Shown: piece after piece, positions 1 through 9,346 of the stretch | How the letters are laid out: every line of letters begins with the position of its first letter | Position numbering within the stretch: position 1 is the first letter of the stretch | Assembly (NCBI RefSeq): GCF_028290435.1 | Contig: NZ_JAQGJV010000082.1 | Location: 1 to 64,000, forward strand | Direction of reading: 5' to 3' | DNA length: 64,000 bases | Source: Devosia sp. | Lineage (GTDB): Bacteria > Pseudomonadota > Alphaproteobacteria > Rhizobiales > Devosiaceae | The notes under the pieces: generated by a model | The model's input: only the letters and a program-made list of their open reading frames with translations | What the model was told of the DNA's origin: nothing | The model's database searches: none | Made by a program: the position numbers and the translations under genes

Positions 1-657
1 AGTCGTTTCTGGCGAACCATACATCACGCCGATCTTCATGCGGATCTGGTTGATGAAGATCACCAGGCACTTCGACTTGGAAATCGAGCCGGTCAGCTTG
101 CGCATCGCCTGGCTCATCAACCGCGCCTGCAGGCCGGGCTGCACGTCGCCCATCTCGCCTTCGATTTCCGCCCGCGGCGTCAGCGCCGCCACCGAATCGA
201 TGACCAGCACGTCGATAGCGCCGCTTCGAACCAGCGTATCGGTGATTTCCAGCGCCTGCTCGCCGGCATCGGGCTGCGAGATCAGCAGGTCATCGATGTT
301 GACGCCCAGCTTGCGAGCATAAATCGGGTCCAAGGCATGCTCGGCGTCGACAAAGGCGCAGATGCCGCCAGCGCGCTGCGCCTCGGCGATCACATGCAAT
401 GCCAGTGTGGTCTTGCCCGAGCTTTCCGGCCCGAAAATCTCGACGATACGGCCCTTTGGCAACCCGCCAATGCCCAGCGCAATGTCGAGGCCCAGCGAAC
501 CTGTGGAGATCGATTCCACCTCGATCGCGGCGCTTTCGCCAAGGCGCATGATCGAGCCCTTGCCGAAATTGCGCTCGATCTGGCTGAGAGCCGCCGCGAG
601 CGCCTTATCCTTATCCATCGATCCACCTTCAACAACGCGAAGCGGCGAGCTAGCCAT
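1..657 (-). CDS. recA: Recombinase RecA, 3' end outside window
   Basis: RecA polymerises on single-stranded DNA, drives homologous strand exchange and triggers LexA self-cleavage. The reverse strand encodes 219 residues from ATG at 657 and runs off the left edge, so the C-terminal third is missing. It is not in the ORF track because no stop lies in the window. Visible hallmarks are the Walker A motif [10 protein letters not shown], the segment [11 protein letters not shown], Walker [11 protein letters not shown] and the loop L2 region [12 protein letters not shown] second in-frame ATG (MDKDKAL) 13 codons later is a possible start. A LexA-type direct repeat lies about 83 bp upstream of the first ATG. 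The family assignment is certain; only the exact start is open. Confidence 0.98.
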   Translation of the reverse strand, partial: MASSPLRVVEGGSMDKDKALAAALSQIERNFGKGSIMRLGESAAIEVESISTGSLGLDIALGIGGLPKGRIVEIFGPESSGKTTLALHVIAEAQRAGGICAFVDAEHALDPIYARKLGVNIDDLLISQPDAGEQALEITDTLVRSGAIDVLVIDSVAALTPRAEIEGEMGDVQPGLQARLMSQAMRKLTGSISKSKCLVIFINQIRMKIGVMYGSPETT

Positions 658-739
658 GATTCTCTCCTTATTTCACGCTCTTGGGGGCCTGGCAACGCGC
701 TGACGCCGTAAGTAGCTGTGCATTGAATGTGCCCTATTT

Positions 740-754
740 GTTCTCATTTTGTTT
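740..754 (-). promoter_or_regulatory. Probable LexA (SOS) box of recA
   Basis: The top strand reads GTTC-N7-GTTT, one base from the alphaproteobacterial LexA direct repeat GTTC-N7-GTTC. It sits about 83 bp upstream of the recA start in the recA/FAH intergenic space. Placement in front of recA makes SOS control the natural reading. Confidence 0.6.
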
Positions 755-924
755 CCGGACTGTCAATGGGGAATTTTGCTTTCCGCGCAAACCTCGCCGA
801 CACCGCCAGAATCTGCCCGCCCCATCGATCCCACGCCACTTTCCGCTTGCCCCTGACTAACATGTTGCGTTTTATGCCGGCCAATCAGCCCGAACCGGGC
901 CAGCCACGGCAGGAGCCCCACGCG

Positions 925-1914
925 ATGAATCTCATTCAATATTTCGACCTCAATGGCGAACGCGCCGTGGGCCAGGTCGACGGTGACCTCACCCGGCAGG
1001 TCAATGACGCCACCAGCGTCTACGATCTGGCCATCGCCGCGCTCGCCCGCAATATCGGCATCGGCGCGCTGATCGCCGAAAAGGGCGTCGGCGCCACCGT
1101 CGACAAGGCGGCAATTCTGGCTGAGGGGCGCATGCTCGCGCCGATCAACCATCCCGATCCGGCCCATCTCTATGTCACCGGCACCGGCCTCACCCATCTG
1201 GGTTCGGCCTCGACGCGCGACGCCATGCACAATTCCAACAAGCCGGCCGGCGAGCTGACCGACTCAATGAAGATGTTCCAGATGGGCCTGGAAAATGGCA
1301 AGCCGACCGACGGTACCAAGGGCGTACAGCCGGAATGGTTCTACAAGGGCAATGGCTACACCGTGGTCAATCCCGGCCACCCGATCCCCTCCCCGTCCTT
1401 CGCCCGCGACGCCGGGGAAGAGCCAGAGATCGCCGGCATTTATGTCATCGACCAGAACGGCCAGCCGCGCCGGCTCGGCTTTGCGCTGGCCAATGAATTT
1501 TCCGATCACGTCACCGAGCGCGTCAACTACCTCTACCTCGCTCATTCCAAGCTGCGGGCCTGCGCCTTCGGCCCCGAGGTGCGCGTCGGTGACCTGCCGT
1601 CCCACATCGAGGGCATGTCGCGCATCAAGCGCGATGGCCAGGTGATCTGGGAAAAGCCGTTCCTCAGCGGTGAGAACAATATGAGCCACACCATCGCCAA
1701 CCTCGAATATCACCACTTCAAGTACGAGCTGTTCCGCAATCCGGGTGACATTCACGTCCACATGTTCGGCACCGCCACGCTGAGCTTTGCCGATGGCGTC
1801 GTCACCCAGCCCAACGACGTATTCGAGATCGAGGAAGCCCAGTTCGGCGCGGCTTTGCGCAATCCGATCCGCATCGAGGCCGAACACCCCGTCATCGTTG
1901 GCAACGTCTACTAA
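925..1914 (+). CDS. Fumarylacetoacetate hydrolase-family protein (AraD1/GguC type)
   Basis: Predicted cytosolic FAH-fold enzyme of 329 residues. Members of this branch act in non-phosphorylative sugar-acid pathways as hydrolases or dehydratases on 2-keto-3-deoxy sugar acids and need a divalent metal. Visible family segments are GTGLTHLGSASTRDAMH near residue 90 and a C-terminal stretch with GENNMSHTIANLEYHH and DIHVHMFGTATLSF. The track ORF starts at 727. I chose ATG 925 because CAGGAGC lies just upstream and the earlier residues do not resemble the family. The next gene is an aldo/keto reductase of the sugar dehydrogenase type, which suggests a two-step sugar oxidation module. The substrate cannot be read from the sequence. 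Confidence 0.8.
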   Translation: MNLIQYFDLNGERAVGQVDGDLTRQVNDATSVYDLAIAALARNIGIGALIAEKGVGATVDKAAILAEGRMLAPINHPDPAHLYVTGTGLTHLGSASTRDAMHNSNKPAGELTDSMKMFQMGLENGKPTDGTKGVQPEWFYKGNGYTVVNPGHPIPSPSFARDAGEEPEIAGIYVIDQNGQPRRLGFALANEFSDHVTERVNYLYLAHSKLRACAFGPEVRVGDLPSHIEGMSRIKRDGQVIWEKPFLSGENNMSHTIANLEYHHFKYELFRNPGDIHVHMFGTATLSFADGVVTQPNDVFEIEEAQFGAALRNPIRIEAEHPVIVGNVY

Positions 1915-1963
1915 GGTTTAACTTTGCGTTGGCCCGGCTTTACGCCGCGCCCCTAACATGTCA

Positions 1964-1989
1964 GTTGTCCCTCAATCTTGAGGGACAAC
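1964..1989 (+). promoter_or_regulatory. Perfect 12-bp palindrome over the aldo/keto reductase SD
   Basis: GTTGTCCCTCAA and its exact reverse complement TTGAGGGACAAC are separated by two bases and end one base before ATG 1991. The right arm contains GAGGG, the apparent Shine-Dalgarno sequence. It could be a repressor operator, an RNA hairpin hiding the ribosome site, or a terminator-like structure for the upstream gene. The sequence does not say which. Confidence 0.6.
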
Positions 1990-1990
1990 C

Positions 1991-3010
1991 ATGACCAAGC
2001 TCAGTTTTGAAAAACGCCGCGTCGGCAAGACCGCGCTCGAGGTGACCACCCTGGGCCTGGGCGGCGCATCGCTTGCCGGCATTTTCAGCGCCGTACCGGC
2101 CGAACAGGCCCGCGCCACGGTGGCCCACGCGCTCGATGTCGGCATCAATTATGTCGATACCGCCCCCCAATATGGCCTCGGCCGCTCCGAACATTTGGTT
2201 GGCGACGCGATCCGCGAGCGCCGTGGCGACGCGATCCTGTCCAGCAAGGTCGGCCGCCTGCTCAAGCCCGTCAAAGCGGCCGAACAGGACAAGGGTGCCT
2301 GGGTCGATCCCCTGCCCTTCAACCAAGCCTATGACTATTCCTATGACGGCGTCATGCGCTCGTTCGAGGATAGCCTGCAGCGCCTCGGCCTCAATGCGAT
2401 AGACATCGTCTATGTCCACGATATCGGCGTCTCCACCCACGGCGCCGAGGCCAACAAACCGCTCTGGGCGCAGCTCGCCGGCGGCGGCTACAAGGCCCTG
2501 CGCGAACTGCGCGATAGCGGCGTCATTTCGGCCTTCGGCCTTGGCGTCAACGAGTGGGAAGTGCTGATGGACGCCTTCGCGCTCGGCGATTGGGACGTCT
2601 TCCTGCTGGCCGGCCGCTATACGCTGCTGGAGCAGACCTCCTTGCATCCCTTCATGTCCACCTGCATCGAGCGCGGCGCGTCAGTCGTGGTCGGCGGTCC
2701 GTTCAATTCCGGCATTCTGGTCGGCGGCGACAAGTTCAACTATGCCAAGGCGCCCGACGATATCGTCGCCAAGGTCAGGGCCATCGAGGCAGTGTGCAAG
2801 GATTTCAACGTGCCTCTGCCCGCCGCTGCGCTGCAGTTCCCCCTCACGCATCCGGCCGTCTGCAACGTGTTGCCCGGCCCGCGTTCGCCCGCCGAACTCG
2901 ATGGCATTCTCGATTGGTGGCAGGTCAAGATTCCTGCTGAACTCTGGACGGCCTTGGCCGATAAGGGCCTCCTCGCCGAAGGCACGCCGGTCCCCCATAC
3001 CGCCGCCTGA
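1991..3010 (+). CDS. Aldo/keto reductase, probable sugar 1-dehydrogenase
   Basis: This 339-residue NAD(P)-dependent oxidoreductase belongs to the branch that includes D-threo-aldose/L-fucose dehydrogenase and pyridoxal 4-dehydrogenase. The AKR tetrad is visible: Asp and Tyr in NYVDTAPQYG, Lys in LSSKVGR and His in IVYVHDIG. The TIM barrel appears complete. It follows the FAH-family gene by 76 bp, and the pair could oxidise a free aldose and then process the derived keto-acid. A perfect palindrome covers the ribosome binding site. The substrate is an inference from family and neighbour only. Confidence 0.85.
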   Translation: MTKLSFEKRRVGKTALEVTTLGLGGASLAGIFSAVPAEQARATVAHALDVGINYVDTAPQYGLGRSEHLVGDAIRERRGDAILSSKVGRLLKPVKAAEQDKGAWVDPLPFNQAYDYSYDGVMRSFEDSLQRLGLNAIDIVYVHDIGVSTHGAEANKPLWAQLAGGGYKALRELRDSGVISAFGLGVNEWEVLMDAFALGDWDVFLLAGRYTLLEQTSLHPFMSTCIERGASVVVGGPFNSGILVGGDKFNYAKAPDDIVAKVRAIEAVCKDFNVPLPAAALQFPLTHPAVCNVLPGPRSPAELDGILDWWQVKIPAELWTALADKGLLAEGTPVPHTAA

Positions 3011-3015
3011 TCTGC

Positions 3016-3076
3016 TTGACGTTACGCCGCGCCCAGCACTAATATAACCACATAGTTTTAGAACTCCTGGGTTATA
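3016..3076 (+). promoter_or_regulatory. Promoter and dyad operator of the ArsR-family gene
   Basis: TTGACG (3016-3021) and TAATAT (3040-3045) are 18 bp apart, a good housekeeping-type promoter. TATAACC (3043-3049) and GGTTATA (3070-3076) form an inverted repeat over the -10 and start region. This is a likely site for autorepression by the ArsR-type protein that begins at 3080. Confidence 0.55.
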
Positions 3077-3079
3077 GAA

Positions 3080-3433
3080 ATGCTGGACGCGGCGCGCCTC
3101 GACGCTACCTTTTCCGCCCTCGCCGATCCCACGCGGCGGGCCATTCTGGCGCGGCTGGCGCAGGGCGATGCCTCAGTCACCGAACTGGCCGAACCATTTG
3201 CCATGAGCCAGCCGGCGATTTCCAAGCATCTCAAGGTGCTGGAAGGCGCCGGCCTGATTTCGCGCGGCCGCGACGCCCAGCGCCGCCCGTGCAAGCTGGA
3301 GGCTGAGCCACTGGCCGAAGCCACTGGCTGGCTGATCGAATATCGCCAATACTGGGAAACCAGCTTCGAGCGCCTCGATGACCTGCTGGACGAATTGAAG
3401 CGGCTCGAAAAACTGGCTGGCAATCGCAACTGA
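3080..3433 (+). CDS. ArsR/SmtB-family winged-helix repressor
   Basis: A 117-residue DNA-binding protein. Residues about 10-85 form the winged helix-turn-helix, with ADPTRRAILARL and the recognition region MSQPAISKHLKVLEGAGLI. No metal-binding cysteine pair (CxC) is seen, so it belongs to the metal-independent group that usually controls a neighbouring SRPBCC gene. It is followed after 10 bp by such a gene, and both are probably one transcript. The dyad over its promoter suggests autoregulation. The inducing signal is unknown. Confidence 0.88.
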   Translation: MLDAARLDATFSALADPTRRAILARLAQGDASVTELAEPFAMSQPAISKHLKVLEGAGLISRGRDAQRRPCKLEAEPLAEATGWLIEYRQYWETSFERLDDLLDELKRLEKLAGNRN

Positions 3434-3443
3434 GGAGGACCGC

Positions 3444-3956
3444 ATGGGCTTTGCCGGGCCATTGATCGTTACGACGCCGAGCGACCGCGAAATCGTCATC
3501 ACCCGCCAGTTCGACGCCCCCCGCCATCTGGTATTCGCCTGCTACACTCAGCCGTCATTGATCCGGCGCTGGCTCAAGGGCCCACCGGGCTGGACCATGC
3601 CATTCTGCGAGTTCGAGCCTAGGGTCGGCGGCAAATACCGCTACGAATGGAAAAGCCCCGATGGCTATGTCATGGCCATGGGCGGGGTAATCCGCGAATT
3701 CGAGCCGGTCGAGCGCATCGTCAGCGCCGAAGTCTTCGATGAGGATTGGACCGGCGGCGAGACCGTTTCCACCATTGTGCTCGACGAAGCCAATGCCCGA
3801 ACCACGCTGGTCAACACCATCGTCTATAGCTCCAAGGAAGCCCGCGACGGCGCCTTGGCGACACCGATGGCCGAGGGCATGGAAATGAGCTTCTCCAACC
3901 TCGATCTGTTGCTAGAACAGGCCCAGATCATTCAAACGCATGACGCTCCGGCTTGA
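3444..3956 (+). CDS. SRPBCC (AHSA1-like) domain protein
   Basis: This 170-residue protein has the START/Bet v1-like fold and a hydrophobic cavity for a small ligand. Family features are ITRQFDAPRHLVFACYTQPSLIRRWL at the start, FEPRVGGKYRYEWKSPDG in the middle and a C-terminal amphipathic helix after EGMEMSFSNLDLLLEQ. It is the second gene of an ArsR-SRPBCC operon, a very common bacterial pair whose physiological ligand is generally unknown. The ATG at 3444 is preceded by GAGGA. Function beyond ligand binding cannot be stated. Confidence 0.82.
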   Translation: MGFAGPLIVTTPSDREIVITRQFDAPRHLVFACYTQPSLIRRWLKGPPGWTMPFCEFEPRVGGKYRYEWKSPDGYVMAMGGVIREFEPVERIVSAEVFDEDWTGGETVSTIVLDEANARTTLVNTIVYSSKEARDGALATPMAEGMEMSFSNLDLLLEQAQIIQTHDAPA

Positions 3957-3960
3957 ATCG

Positions 3961-4356
3961 TCAATTCAGGTCGCGTGCATAAGCCCTTAGCGTCTCAAGC
4001 GGAATCAGGTCCAGCACGACCTGGTTGGTGGCGCGCAGATAGACGCGCGGCGCCATACCAGCTTCGTGCGCTTGCTGCCAGCGCATCGCCACCAGGCACC
4101 AACGGTCGCCCGCCTTGAGGCCGGCAAACGCAAAGGCCGGCATCGGCGTGCTGAGATCGTTCCCCACCGAACTGGAATAGGCCAGAAATTCGTCGGTCGC
4201 CTCGATGCAGACCAGATGCTGAGCCGCCCCGTCGGGGCCGGCGGCGCAATAGCCAGTGCGGAAGAACCCGGTCAACGGATCGGTCGAGCAGGGCTGCAAC
4301 TCCTCGCCCAACACGTTGAACTGCTCCGGCCACCGGAAGTGCCCGCCGACGGTCAC
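3961..4356 (-). CDS. DUF2237 family protein
   Basis: A 131-residue protein of a conserved small family without assigned function. The diagnostic segments NVLGEELQPCSTDPLTGFFRTGYC, VCIEATDEFLAYSSSVGNDLSTP and GLKAGDRWCLVAMRW are present, including the conserved cysteines and tryptophans. Its ATG overlaps the cckA stop codon by four bases (ATGA), so it is translated downstream of cckA on the same message. Nothing in the sequence explains a functional link to the kinase. Confidence 0.85.
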   Translation of the reverse strand: MTVGGHFRWPEQFNVLGEELQPCSTDPLTGFFRTGYCAAGPDGAAQHLVCIEATDEFLAYSSSVGNDLSTPMPAFAFAGLKAGDRWCLVAMRWQQAHEAGMAPRVYLRATNQVVLDLIPLETLRAYARDLN

Positions 4357-6920
4357 GCCTCGTCGCCCCTGCCGATTTTCTGCAGCACTTCCTTGACCTT
4401 GGTATTGATCTGGTCGAGCGAATAGGGTTTTGGCAGGAATTCGACGCTCTGGTCGTCCTCGATATCGCGCCGCACACTTTCCTCGGCATAGCCGGACACG
4501 AAGATGACCTTGAGATTGGGCATGGTCTCGCGCACATGCTTGAGCAGCGTCGGCCCGTCCATTTCCGGCATCGCAACGTCGGAAATCATCAGGTCGATCT
4601 TGAAGTCTTGATCTTCCAACACTTCAAGCGCCTCTTCGCCGCCATCGGCTTCGAATACCTCATAGCCGGTAGCGCGCAGCGCCTGGGCCGAAAAGGCGCG
4701 GACGCTTTCCTCGTCATCGACGAGCAGAATGCGCTCGTGCCCGGTTAGGTCGCGCACCGGCGCCGCCACTGCGGCCTTGACCGCCTCGGCTTCCACCGGA
4801 ATATGCCGCGGCAGGTAAATCTTGAAGGTCGTGCCGACCCCGACCACAGAGACCGGGTAAATGAAGCCCTCGGTCTGCTTGACGATGCCATAGACGGTCG
4901 ACAGGCCTAGTCCGGTGCCCTTGCCCAATTCCTTGGTGGTGAAGAACGGCTCGAAAATCTTCTCGATGATTTCCGCGCTCATGCCGGTGCCGGTATCCTG
5001 CACTTCGATCAGCACATAATCGGCTGGCACCATGCCCTTGAATGTCAGCTTTTCGGCTTCGTCATGCGTCACATTGCCGGTCCGCAGCGTAATTGACCCG
5101 CCGTCCGGCATCGCATCGCGGGCGTTGACCACGAGGTTGATGATCACCTGCTCCAGTTGCACCACGTCGGCACGAACCGGCCAGACATTGCGGCCATGCT
5201 CAACCTGCAGCGTATTCTTCTCGCCGATCATGCGCTTGAGCAGCACCGTCAGGTCGTCGACGATCAGCGGCAGTTCCAGCACCTGCGGCCGCAGCGTCTG
5301 CCGGCGCGAAAACGCCAGCAATTGCCGCGTCAAACCGGCAGCGCGATTGGCGTTCTGCTTGATCTGCATCAGTTCGCTGAACGAGGGATCCCCCGGCTTG
5401 TGCTTGAGCAGCAGCAGGTCGGAAAAGCCGATAATGGCCGTCAGGAGGTTGTTGAAGTCATGCGCCACGCCGCCCGCCAACTGGCCGACAGCCTGCATCT
5501 TCTGGCTCTGCGCGAACTGCGCCTCCAACTTGCGCTGGTCGGTCATGTCGAGCGCATAGACATTGACCTGCTCCGGCGAGCCGGCGCTCATTTCCGAGCC
5601 GGACACATAGAGCCGCACCGCATGATCGCCCTCGGCTGTCAGCAATGCATCGACCGGATCGATTTCGGACTGATGTGCGGCCGCATCCTCGATCGCCTTG
5701 GCGAATTTCTCGCGGCTCCCTTCGCCGATCAGCTCGGCCAACGGTTGCAGTTCGAGGCTCTTCTCCTCGCCCGACCATTTGAAGATGCGCCCAAACGGCG
5801 CATTGGTACGGATGATCCGGCCAGCGCCATCCAGCGTCGCGATGGCAAACGGCGTGTCGTTGAAGAAGCGCGAGAACCGCACTTCGGCCGCGCGCAATTC
5901 CTCTTCATTGTCCGGCGCGCTCGAACGGTCCAGCACCAGCGTGCGCGTCTCGCCCAGCTCGCCATCGGCCATCCGGGCCGCGCGATGCAGCAGCCGCACA
6001 GGGAAGCTAGTTCCGTTGCGCCGCACCAGGTCGATATCGATGATTTCGGTGCGGATTTCGCCATCGCTACGCCCGCGCATCAGCAGGGTCGCGCCGTCGC
6101 CACGCACGATATCGGCCATGCTCAAATGGCCTGAATTAAACTCGGCCAAGTCATAGCCCAACCAATCGGTCAGCGTCGAGTTGAGATACTGGATCGCCCC
6201 ATGCGCGTCGGCCGAGAAAAACCCGGCCGGCGAATGGTCGAGATAATCGATAGCCCGCTGCAGATCGCGGAAAGCGCTCTCATTATTGTCGCGGTCGCGG
6301 GTGATGTCCTCCACCGACCACATGATCAGCGGCTTGCGGACCTCATCGGTCTCCGGCAGCGGCCGCACGGCCACGCGATACCAGAATGCGCGATTGCTCT
6401 CGGCCTGCGAACCGCCGAGCCCGCCGACCAGCCGAATGTCCTCGACCGCGCCACGCCCATCCTTGGCCGCCCGCGACAGGCGGTAGATCGCCTCGCTGGC
6501 TTCCGATTGCCCGGCAAACAGGCGTGGCACCCCCAGCGGCACGCCATTGCTCACCCCACCGGCGAAGGAACCATAATGCCCGTTCACATAGGAAATCTTG
6601 CCGTCCCGGTCGGCCACCACAGCGCCATAGGGCAGGCTATCGACCACAGCCCGCGAAACCGTCCGCCGTTCCTCGGTACTGCCGAAGCGGAACAGGCCCG
6701 CCGCCAGTCCGAACAGGCAGAACACACCGACAACCGCCAGCACGCCGACAAAGGCGATAACCCAGTCGCCCGGAATCTGCTCCCCGAACACCGAGAACAC
6801 CACTGCCGCGACGACGAGCACCAGCCCCAGCGCGGCCACACGCCACACGCCGGCATTGCTGCGGGACGATGCCAGCAGCGGCTCCGGATAATTGCCATCG
6901 CCCAGCGGCGTCGATGTCAT
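4353..6920 (-). CDS. cckA: Hybrid histidine kinase CckA, cell-cycle regulator
   Basis: This 855-residue membrane kinase feeds phosphate through ChpT to CtrA and CpdR and controls division and flagellar gene timing. Two membrane helices lie near residues 25-75, followed by PAS-type sensor domains (about 85-460). The HisKA motif [17 protein letters not shown] carries the phospho-acceptor His near residue 487. The ATPase domain follows ([24 protein letters not shown]), then a receiver domain ([10 protein letters not shown]) with phospho-Asp near residue 781 in [11 protein letters not shown]. The motif around the His is characteristic of CckA. CtrA-like boxes occur at flagellar promoters elsewhere in this window, which fits its role. 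Confidence 0.93.
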   Translation of the reverse strand: MTSTPLGDGNYPEPLLASSRSNAGVWRVAALGLVLVVAAVVFSVFGEQIPGDWVIAFVGVLAVVGVFCLFGLAAGLFRFGSTEERRTVSRAVVDSLPYGAVVADRDGKISYVNGHYGSFAGGVSNGVPLGVPRLFAGQSEASEAIYRLSRAAKDGRGAVEDIRLVGGLGGSQAESNRAFWYRVAVRPLPETDEVRKPLIMWSVEDITRDRDNNESAFRDLQRAIDYLDHSPAGFFSADAHGAIQYLNSTLTDWLGYDLAEFNSGHLSMADIVRGDGATLLMRGRSDGEIRTEIIDIDLVRRNGTSFPVRLLHRAARMADGELGETRTLVLDRSSAPDNEEELRAAEVRFSRFFNDTPFAIATLDGAGRIIRTNAPFGRIFKWSGEEKSLELQPLAELIGEGSREKFAKAIEDAAAHQSEIDPVDALLTAEGDHAVRLYVSGSEMSAGSPEQVNVYALDMTDQRKLEAQFAQSQKMQAVGQLAGGVAHDFNNLLTAIIGFSDLLLLKHKPGDPSFSELMQIKQNANRAAGLTRQLLAFSRRQTLRPQVLELPLIVDDLTVLLKRMIGEKNTLQVEHGRNVWPVRADVVQLEQVIINLVVNARDAMPDGGSITLRTGNVTHDEAEKLTFKGMVPADYVLIEVQDTGTGMSAEIIEKIFEPFFTTKELGKGTGLGLSTVYGIVKQTEGFIYPVSVVGVGTTFKIYLPRHIPVEAEAVKAAVAAPVRDLTGHERILLVDDEESVRAFSAQALRATGYEVFEADGGEEALEVLEDQDFKIDLMISDVAMPEMDGPTLLKHVRETMPNLKVIFVSGYAEESVRRDIEDDQSVEFLPKPYSLDQINTKVKEVLQKIGRGDEA

Positions 6921-7076
6921 GGATGTCGCACTCCGATGCCGAATCAGTGGCTGCCCCTAGCTCTAGCAAATGGCCCGCCCGTGCGGGAGGTGCATGCGGG
7001 TTATCAACATGGTGCACCCGCCCGATAGCGGCATAATGACCGCACTACCCTGGCCACAACGCCTATTTGCCGGGAT

Positions 7077-8162
7077 TTACTTAGCCGCCTTCCAGCCGGT
7101 CCGGCTCTTGAGCCGCATCACGAAGCCGATGACCTCGGCGACGGCCTTGAAGTGATCGCCAGGGATGACGTCATTGACCTCGACGCTGGAGAACAACGCC
7201 CGCGCCAGCGGCGGGTTCTCAACGATAGGCACATTATTCTCGGTCGCCACCGTACGGATGCGCAAAGCCACCGCATCGGCGCCCTTGGCCACGCAGATCG
7301 GCGCGCGCATGGCCTTGTCATAGCGCAAAGCCACGGCGAAGTGGGTCGGGTTGGTGATGACCACGGTCGCGTTCGGCACCGCCGCCATCATGCGCGAGCG
7401 GGAACGCTCCTGCCGCAATTGGCGAAGGCGGCCCTTGATCTTGGGATCGCCCTCCATCGACTTGTATTCTTCGCGGGTTTCCTGAACCGTCATCATCTGC
7501 CGCTTCCACCATTTCTGGCGCTGGTAGATGAAATCGGCCATGGCGATGATGGTCATCACCGCCAGCACCGCCGTAAAAATCTTCACCCCGATTTCCTGGA
7601 AATCCGTCAGGATCATCCGCGGGTCCACGGTCATCATCGTGTCGAGGCGGTCGCGTTCGGGCCAGATCGTGAAAAACAGTACCGCGCTGACGATGCCGAT
7701 CTTGGCCAGGCCCTTGCCGAAATTGACCAGTGCCTCGGCCGAAAACAGCCGTTTGAACCCAGCGAGCGGGGACACCTTCGAGAATTTCGGCGTGATCGGC
7801 TCGGTCGACAGCAGCGGCCGATGCTGCACCAGGTTGGAGGCAATGGCGCAGGCCGACAGGATCGCCAGCGGCGGCAGCACAATGCCCAGCAGCGACAGCG
7901 CCAACCCGTTGAAGAAACTACCGAACGCCGCGCCACCCAGCTCAAACTGGTCCGAATTGGCCACCAGGACGCGCAGCGACTCCATCAGGCTGGCGCTGGC
8001 CGATGGCGCGAACATCGCGAATACTGCCGCCGAGCCGAGCAGCATGAACCAGGTCGTCACCTCCTGGCTTTTGGCCACGTCGCCTTTTTTGTGGGCGTCC
8101 TCGAGCTTCTTTTGTGAGGGGTCCTCACTTTTACTGGATTCTTCTGGGGCTTCGTCTGACAT
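7077..8162 (-). CDS. flhB: Flagellar export switch protein FlhB
   Basis: This 361-residue inner-membrane component of the flagellar type III export gate switches specificity from rod/hook to filament substrates. The charged N-terminal tail (EDPSQKKLEDAHKKGDVAKS) is typical. Four hydrophobic segments follow, and then the cytoplasmic domain with the autocleavage motif NPTH (Asn near residue 271). It is the last gene of flgB-flgC-fliE-fliQ-fliR-flhB, with six bases between fliR and flhB. The length is normal and no defects are seen. Confidence 0.96.
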   Translation of the reverse strand: MSDEAPEESSKSEDPSQKKLEDAHKKGDVAKSQEVTTWFMLLGSAAVFAMFAPSASASLMESLRVLVANSDQFELGGAAFGSFFNGLALSLLGIVLPPLAILSACAIASNLVQHRPLLSTEPITPKFSKVSPLAGFKRLFSAEALVNFGKGLAKIGIVSAVLFFTIWPERDRLDTMMTVDPRMILTDFQEIGVKIFTAVLAVMTIIAMADFIYQRQKWWKRQMMTVQETREEYKSMEGDPKIKGRLRQLRQERSRSRMMAAVPNATVVITNPTHFAVALRYDKAMRAPICVAKGADAVALRIRTVATENNVPIVENPPLARALFSSVEVNDVIPGDHFKAVAEVIGFVMRLKSRTGWKAAK

Positions 8163-8168
8163 GACCGC

Positions 8169-8936
8169 CTATCCTCGCCACATGGCGAGGTGCTCTTCGA
8201 ACGCCGACAGATACCAGCCCATCATCATGGTCAGCAGCAGCGCGAAAAGGATCAGCCCGCCAATAATATTGGCGGGCATCAGCACGAAGAACACCTGCAT
8301 TTGCGGCATCAGCCGCGCCAGGATGCCGGCGCCCAGGTTGAACACCAGCCCGAACACGATGAACGGCGCGGACATCTGCACGCCAATGATGAAGGCATGC
8401 GACACGGTCTTGATCATCAACTGCGCCGCGTCATCGAACATCAGCGGGCTTTCGACAGTGAACACCATATAGCTGTCGTAGATCGCCGCCAGCGCCACGT
8501 GGTGCAAATTGGTGGCAAAGATCAGCGTCACCCCCACAAACGACAGGAAGCTGCCGAACACCGCGCCCTGAATGCCAGCCTGCGTCGGATCGGCGGACTG
8601 CGCCGTGCTCAAACCCGATTGAAATGCCACGATGGCGCCCGCCACCTGCGTGGCCATCACTGTCACCCGCACGATGGCGCCAAGCATCAACCCGATCGCC
8701 AGCTCGTGAAACACCAAGCCGATAACGGCCATCGAGTCGCCGGGCAAGGCGGGCATGCTGGGCGACAGCAGGGGAAAAAGCACCAGCGTGAAGGCCAGGG
8801 CGAAACTCAGCCGCATCCGGGCCGGGATCATCTGCTCGCCCAAGGCGGGCATCAGCATCAGAATGGCGCCAATGCGCGCAAACAGCAGGATATAGATAAA
8901 AGCGGTCTGGGGCAGCCAGTTGAGCCCGATGGTCAA
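8169..8936 (-). CDS. fliR: Flagellar export gate protein FliR
   Basis: This 255-residue, very hydrophobic protein has about six membrane-embedded helices and forms the FliP5-FliQ4-FliR1 export gate. Conserved features include the N-terminal FARIGAILMLMPALGEQMIPARMRL and the central QVAGAIVAFQSGLSTAQSADP. It lies between fliQ (three-base gap) and flhB in one operon, the usual gene order. Length and composition are normal. Confidence 0.95.
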   Translation of the reverse strand: MTIGLNWLPQTAFIYILLFARIGAILMLMPALGEQMIPARMRLSFALAFTLVLFPLLSPSMPALPGDSMAVIGLVFHELAIGLMLGAIVRVTVMATQVAGAIVAFQSGLSTAQSADPTQAGIQGAVFGSFLSFVGVTLIFATNLHHVALAAIYDSYMVFTVESPLMFDDAAQLMIKTVSHAFIIGVQMSAPFIVFGLVFNLGAGILARLMPQMQVFFVLMPANIIGGLILFALLLTMMMGWYLSAFEEHLAMWRG

Positions 8937-8939
8937 GGC

Positions 8940-9206
8940 CTATCCGCCCACGATGATCATATCGATCACCCGATTCATGTAGCCGCCCATGGTGGCGCCG
9001 AGAAACGGCAGCGTTATCAGCATGGTCAGGAAGATGGCGATAATTTTGGGCACGAACACCAGGGTCTGTTCCTGGATCTGCGTCAGCGCCTGGAACAGCG
9101 AAATCACCACGCCGACCAGCAGTCCAACCAGCATCATCGGCGCCGACACGATAATCAGTGTCCAGATGCCATCGGTGGCAATATCGAGAACTTCAGCACC
9201 GTTCAT
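8940..9206 (-). CDS. fliQ: Flagellar export gate protein FliQ
   Basis: This 88-residue protein has two membrane helices and is a subunit of the export gate. The track ORF extends to 9248, but the family start is MNGAEVLDIATDGIWTLIIV at 9206, which gives the normal FliQ length. Its core reads APMMLVGLLVGVVISLFQALTQIQEQTLVFVPK in family register. The gene sits directly upstream of fliR. The 140 bp between it and fliE hold an intergenic repeat-like sequence. Confidence 0.95.
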   Translation of the reverse strand: MNGAEVLDIATDGIWTLIIVSAPMMLVGLLVGVVISLFQALTQIQEQTLVFVPKIIAIFLTMLITLPFLGATMGGYMNRVIDMIIVGG

Positions 9207-9261
9207 CGTAGCTTCCTGTGACGTCTCGCCGGCGAATCGTCGCCCCACTCTACTCCCGTCG

Positions 9262-9345
9262 TATCATTCCGGCACAAGCCAGAATCCAGTATTCTGCGCT
9301 CCGGCGATCACTTCCAGCTTGGGCTGGGATACCCGACCGGCTGAC
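9262..9345. repeat. Intergenic repeat-like sequence inside the flg/fli operon
   Basis: The fliE-fliQ gap carries phrases such as CATTCCGGCACAAGCC and GGGATACCCG. They resemble the palindromic intergenic repeats of many Hyphomicrobiales genomes, and a related element occurs at 12226-12248. There is no ORF. It splits an otherwise tight operon. The family assignment is by resemblance only. Confidence 0.3.
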
Positions 9346-9346
9346 G

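Noticed and set aside
5157-6134. 325-residue plus-strand ORF opposite cckA
   Set aside because: Antisense shadow of a high-GC gene, with Arg/Gln/His-rich composition. The same applies to other long antisense ORFs, such as 8190-9221 and 36405-37751.
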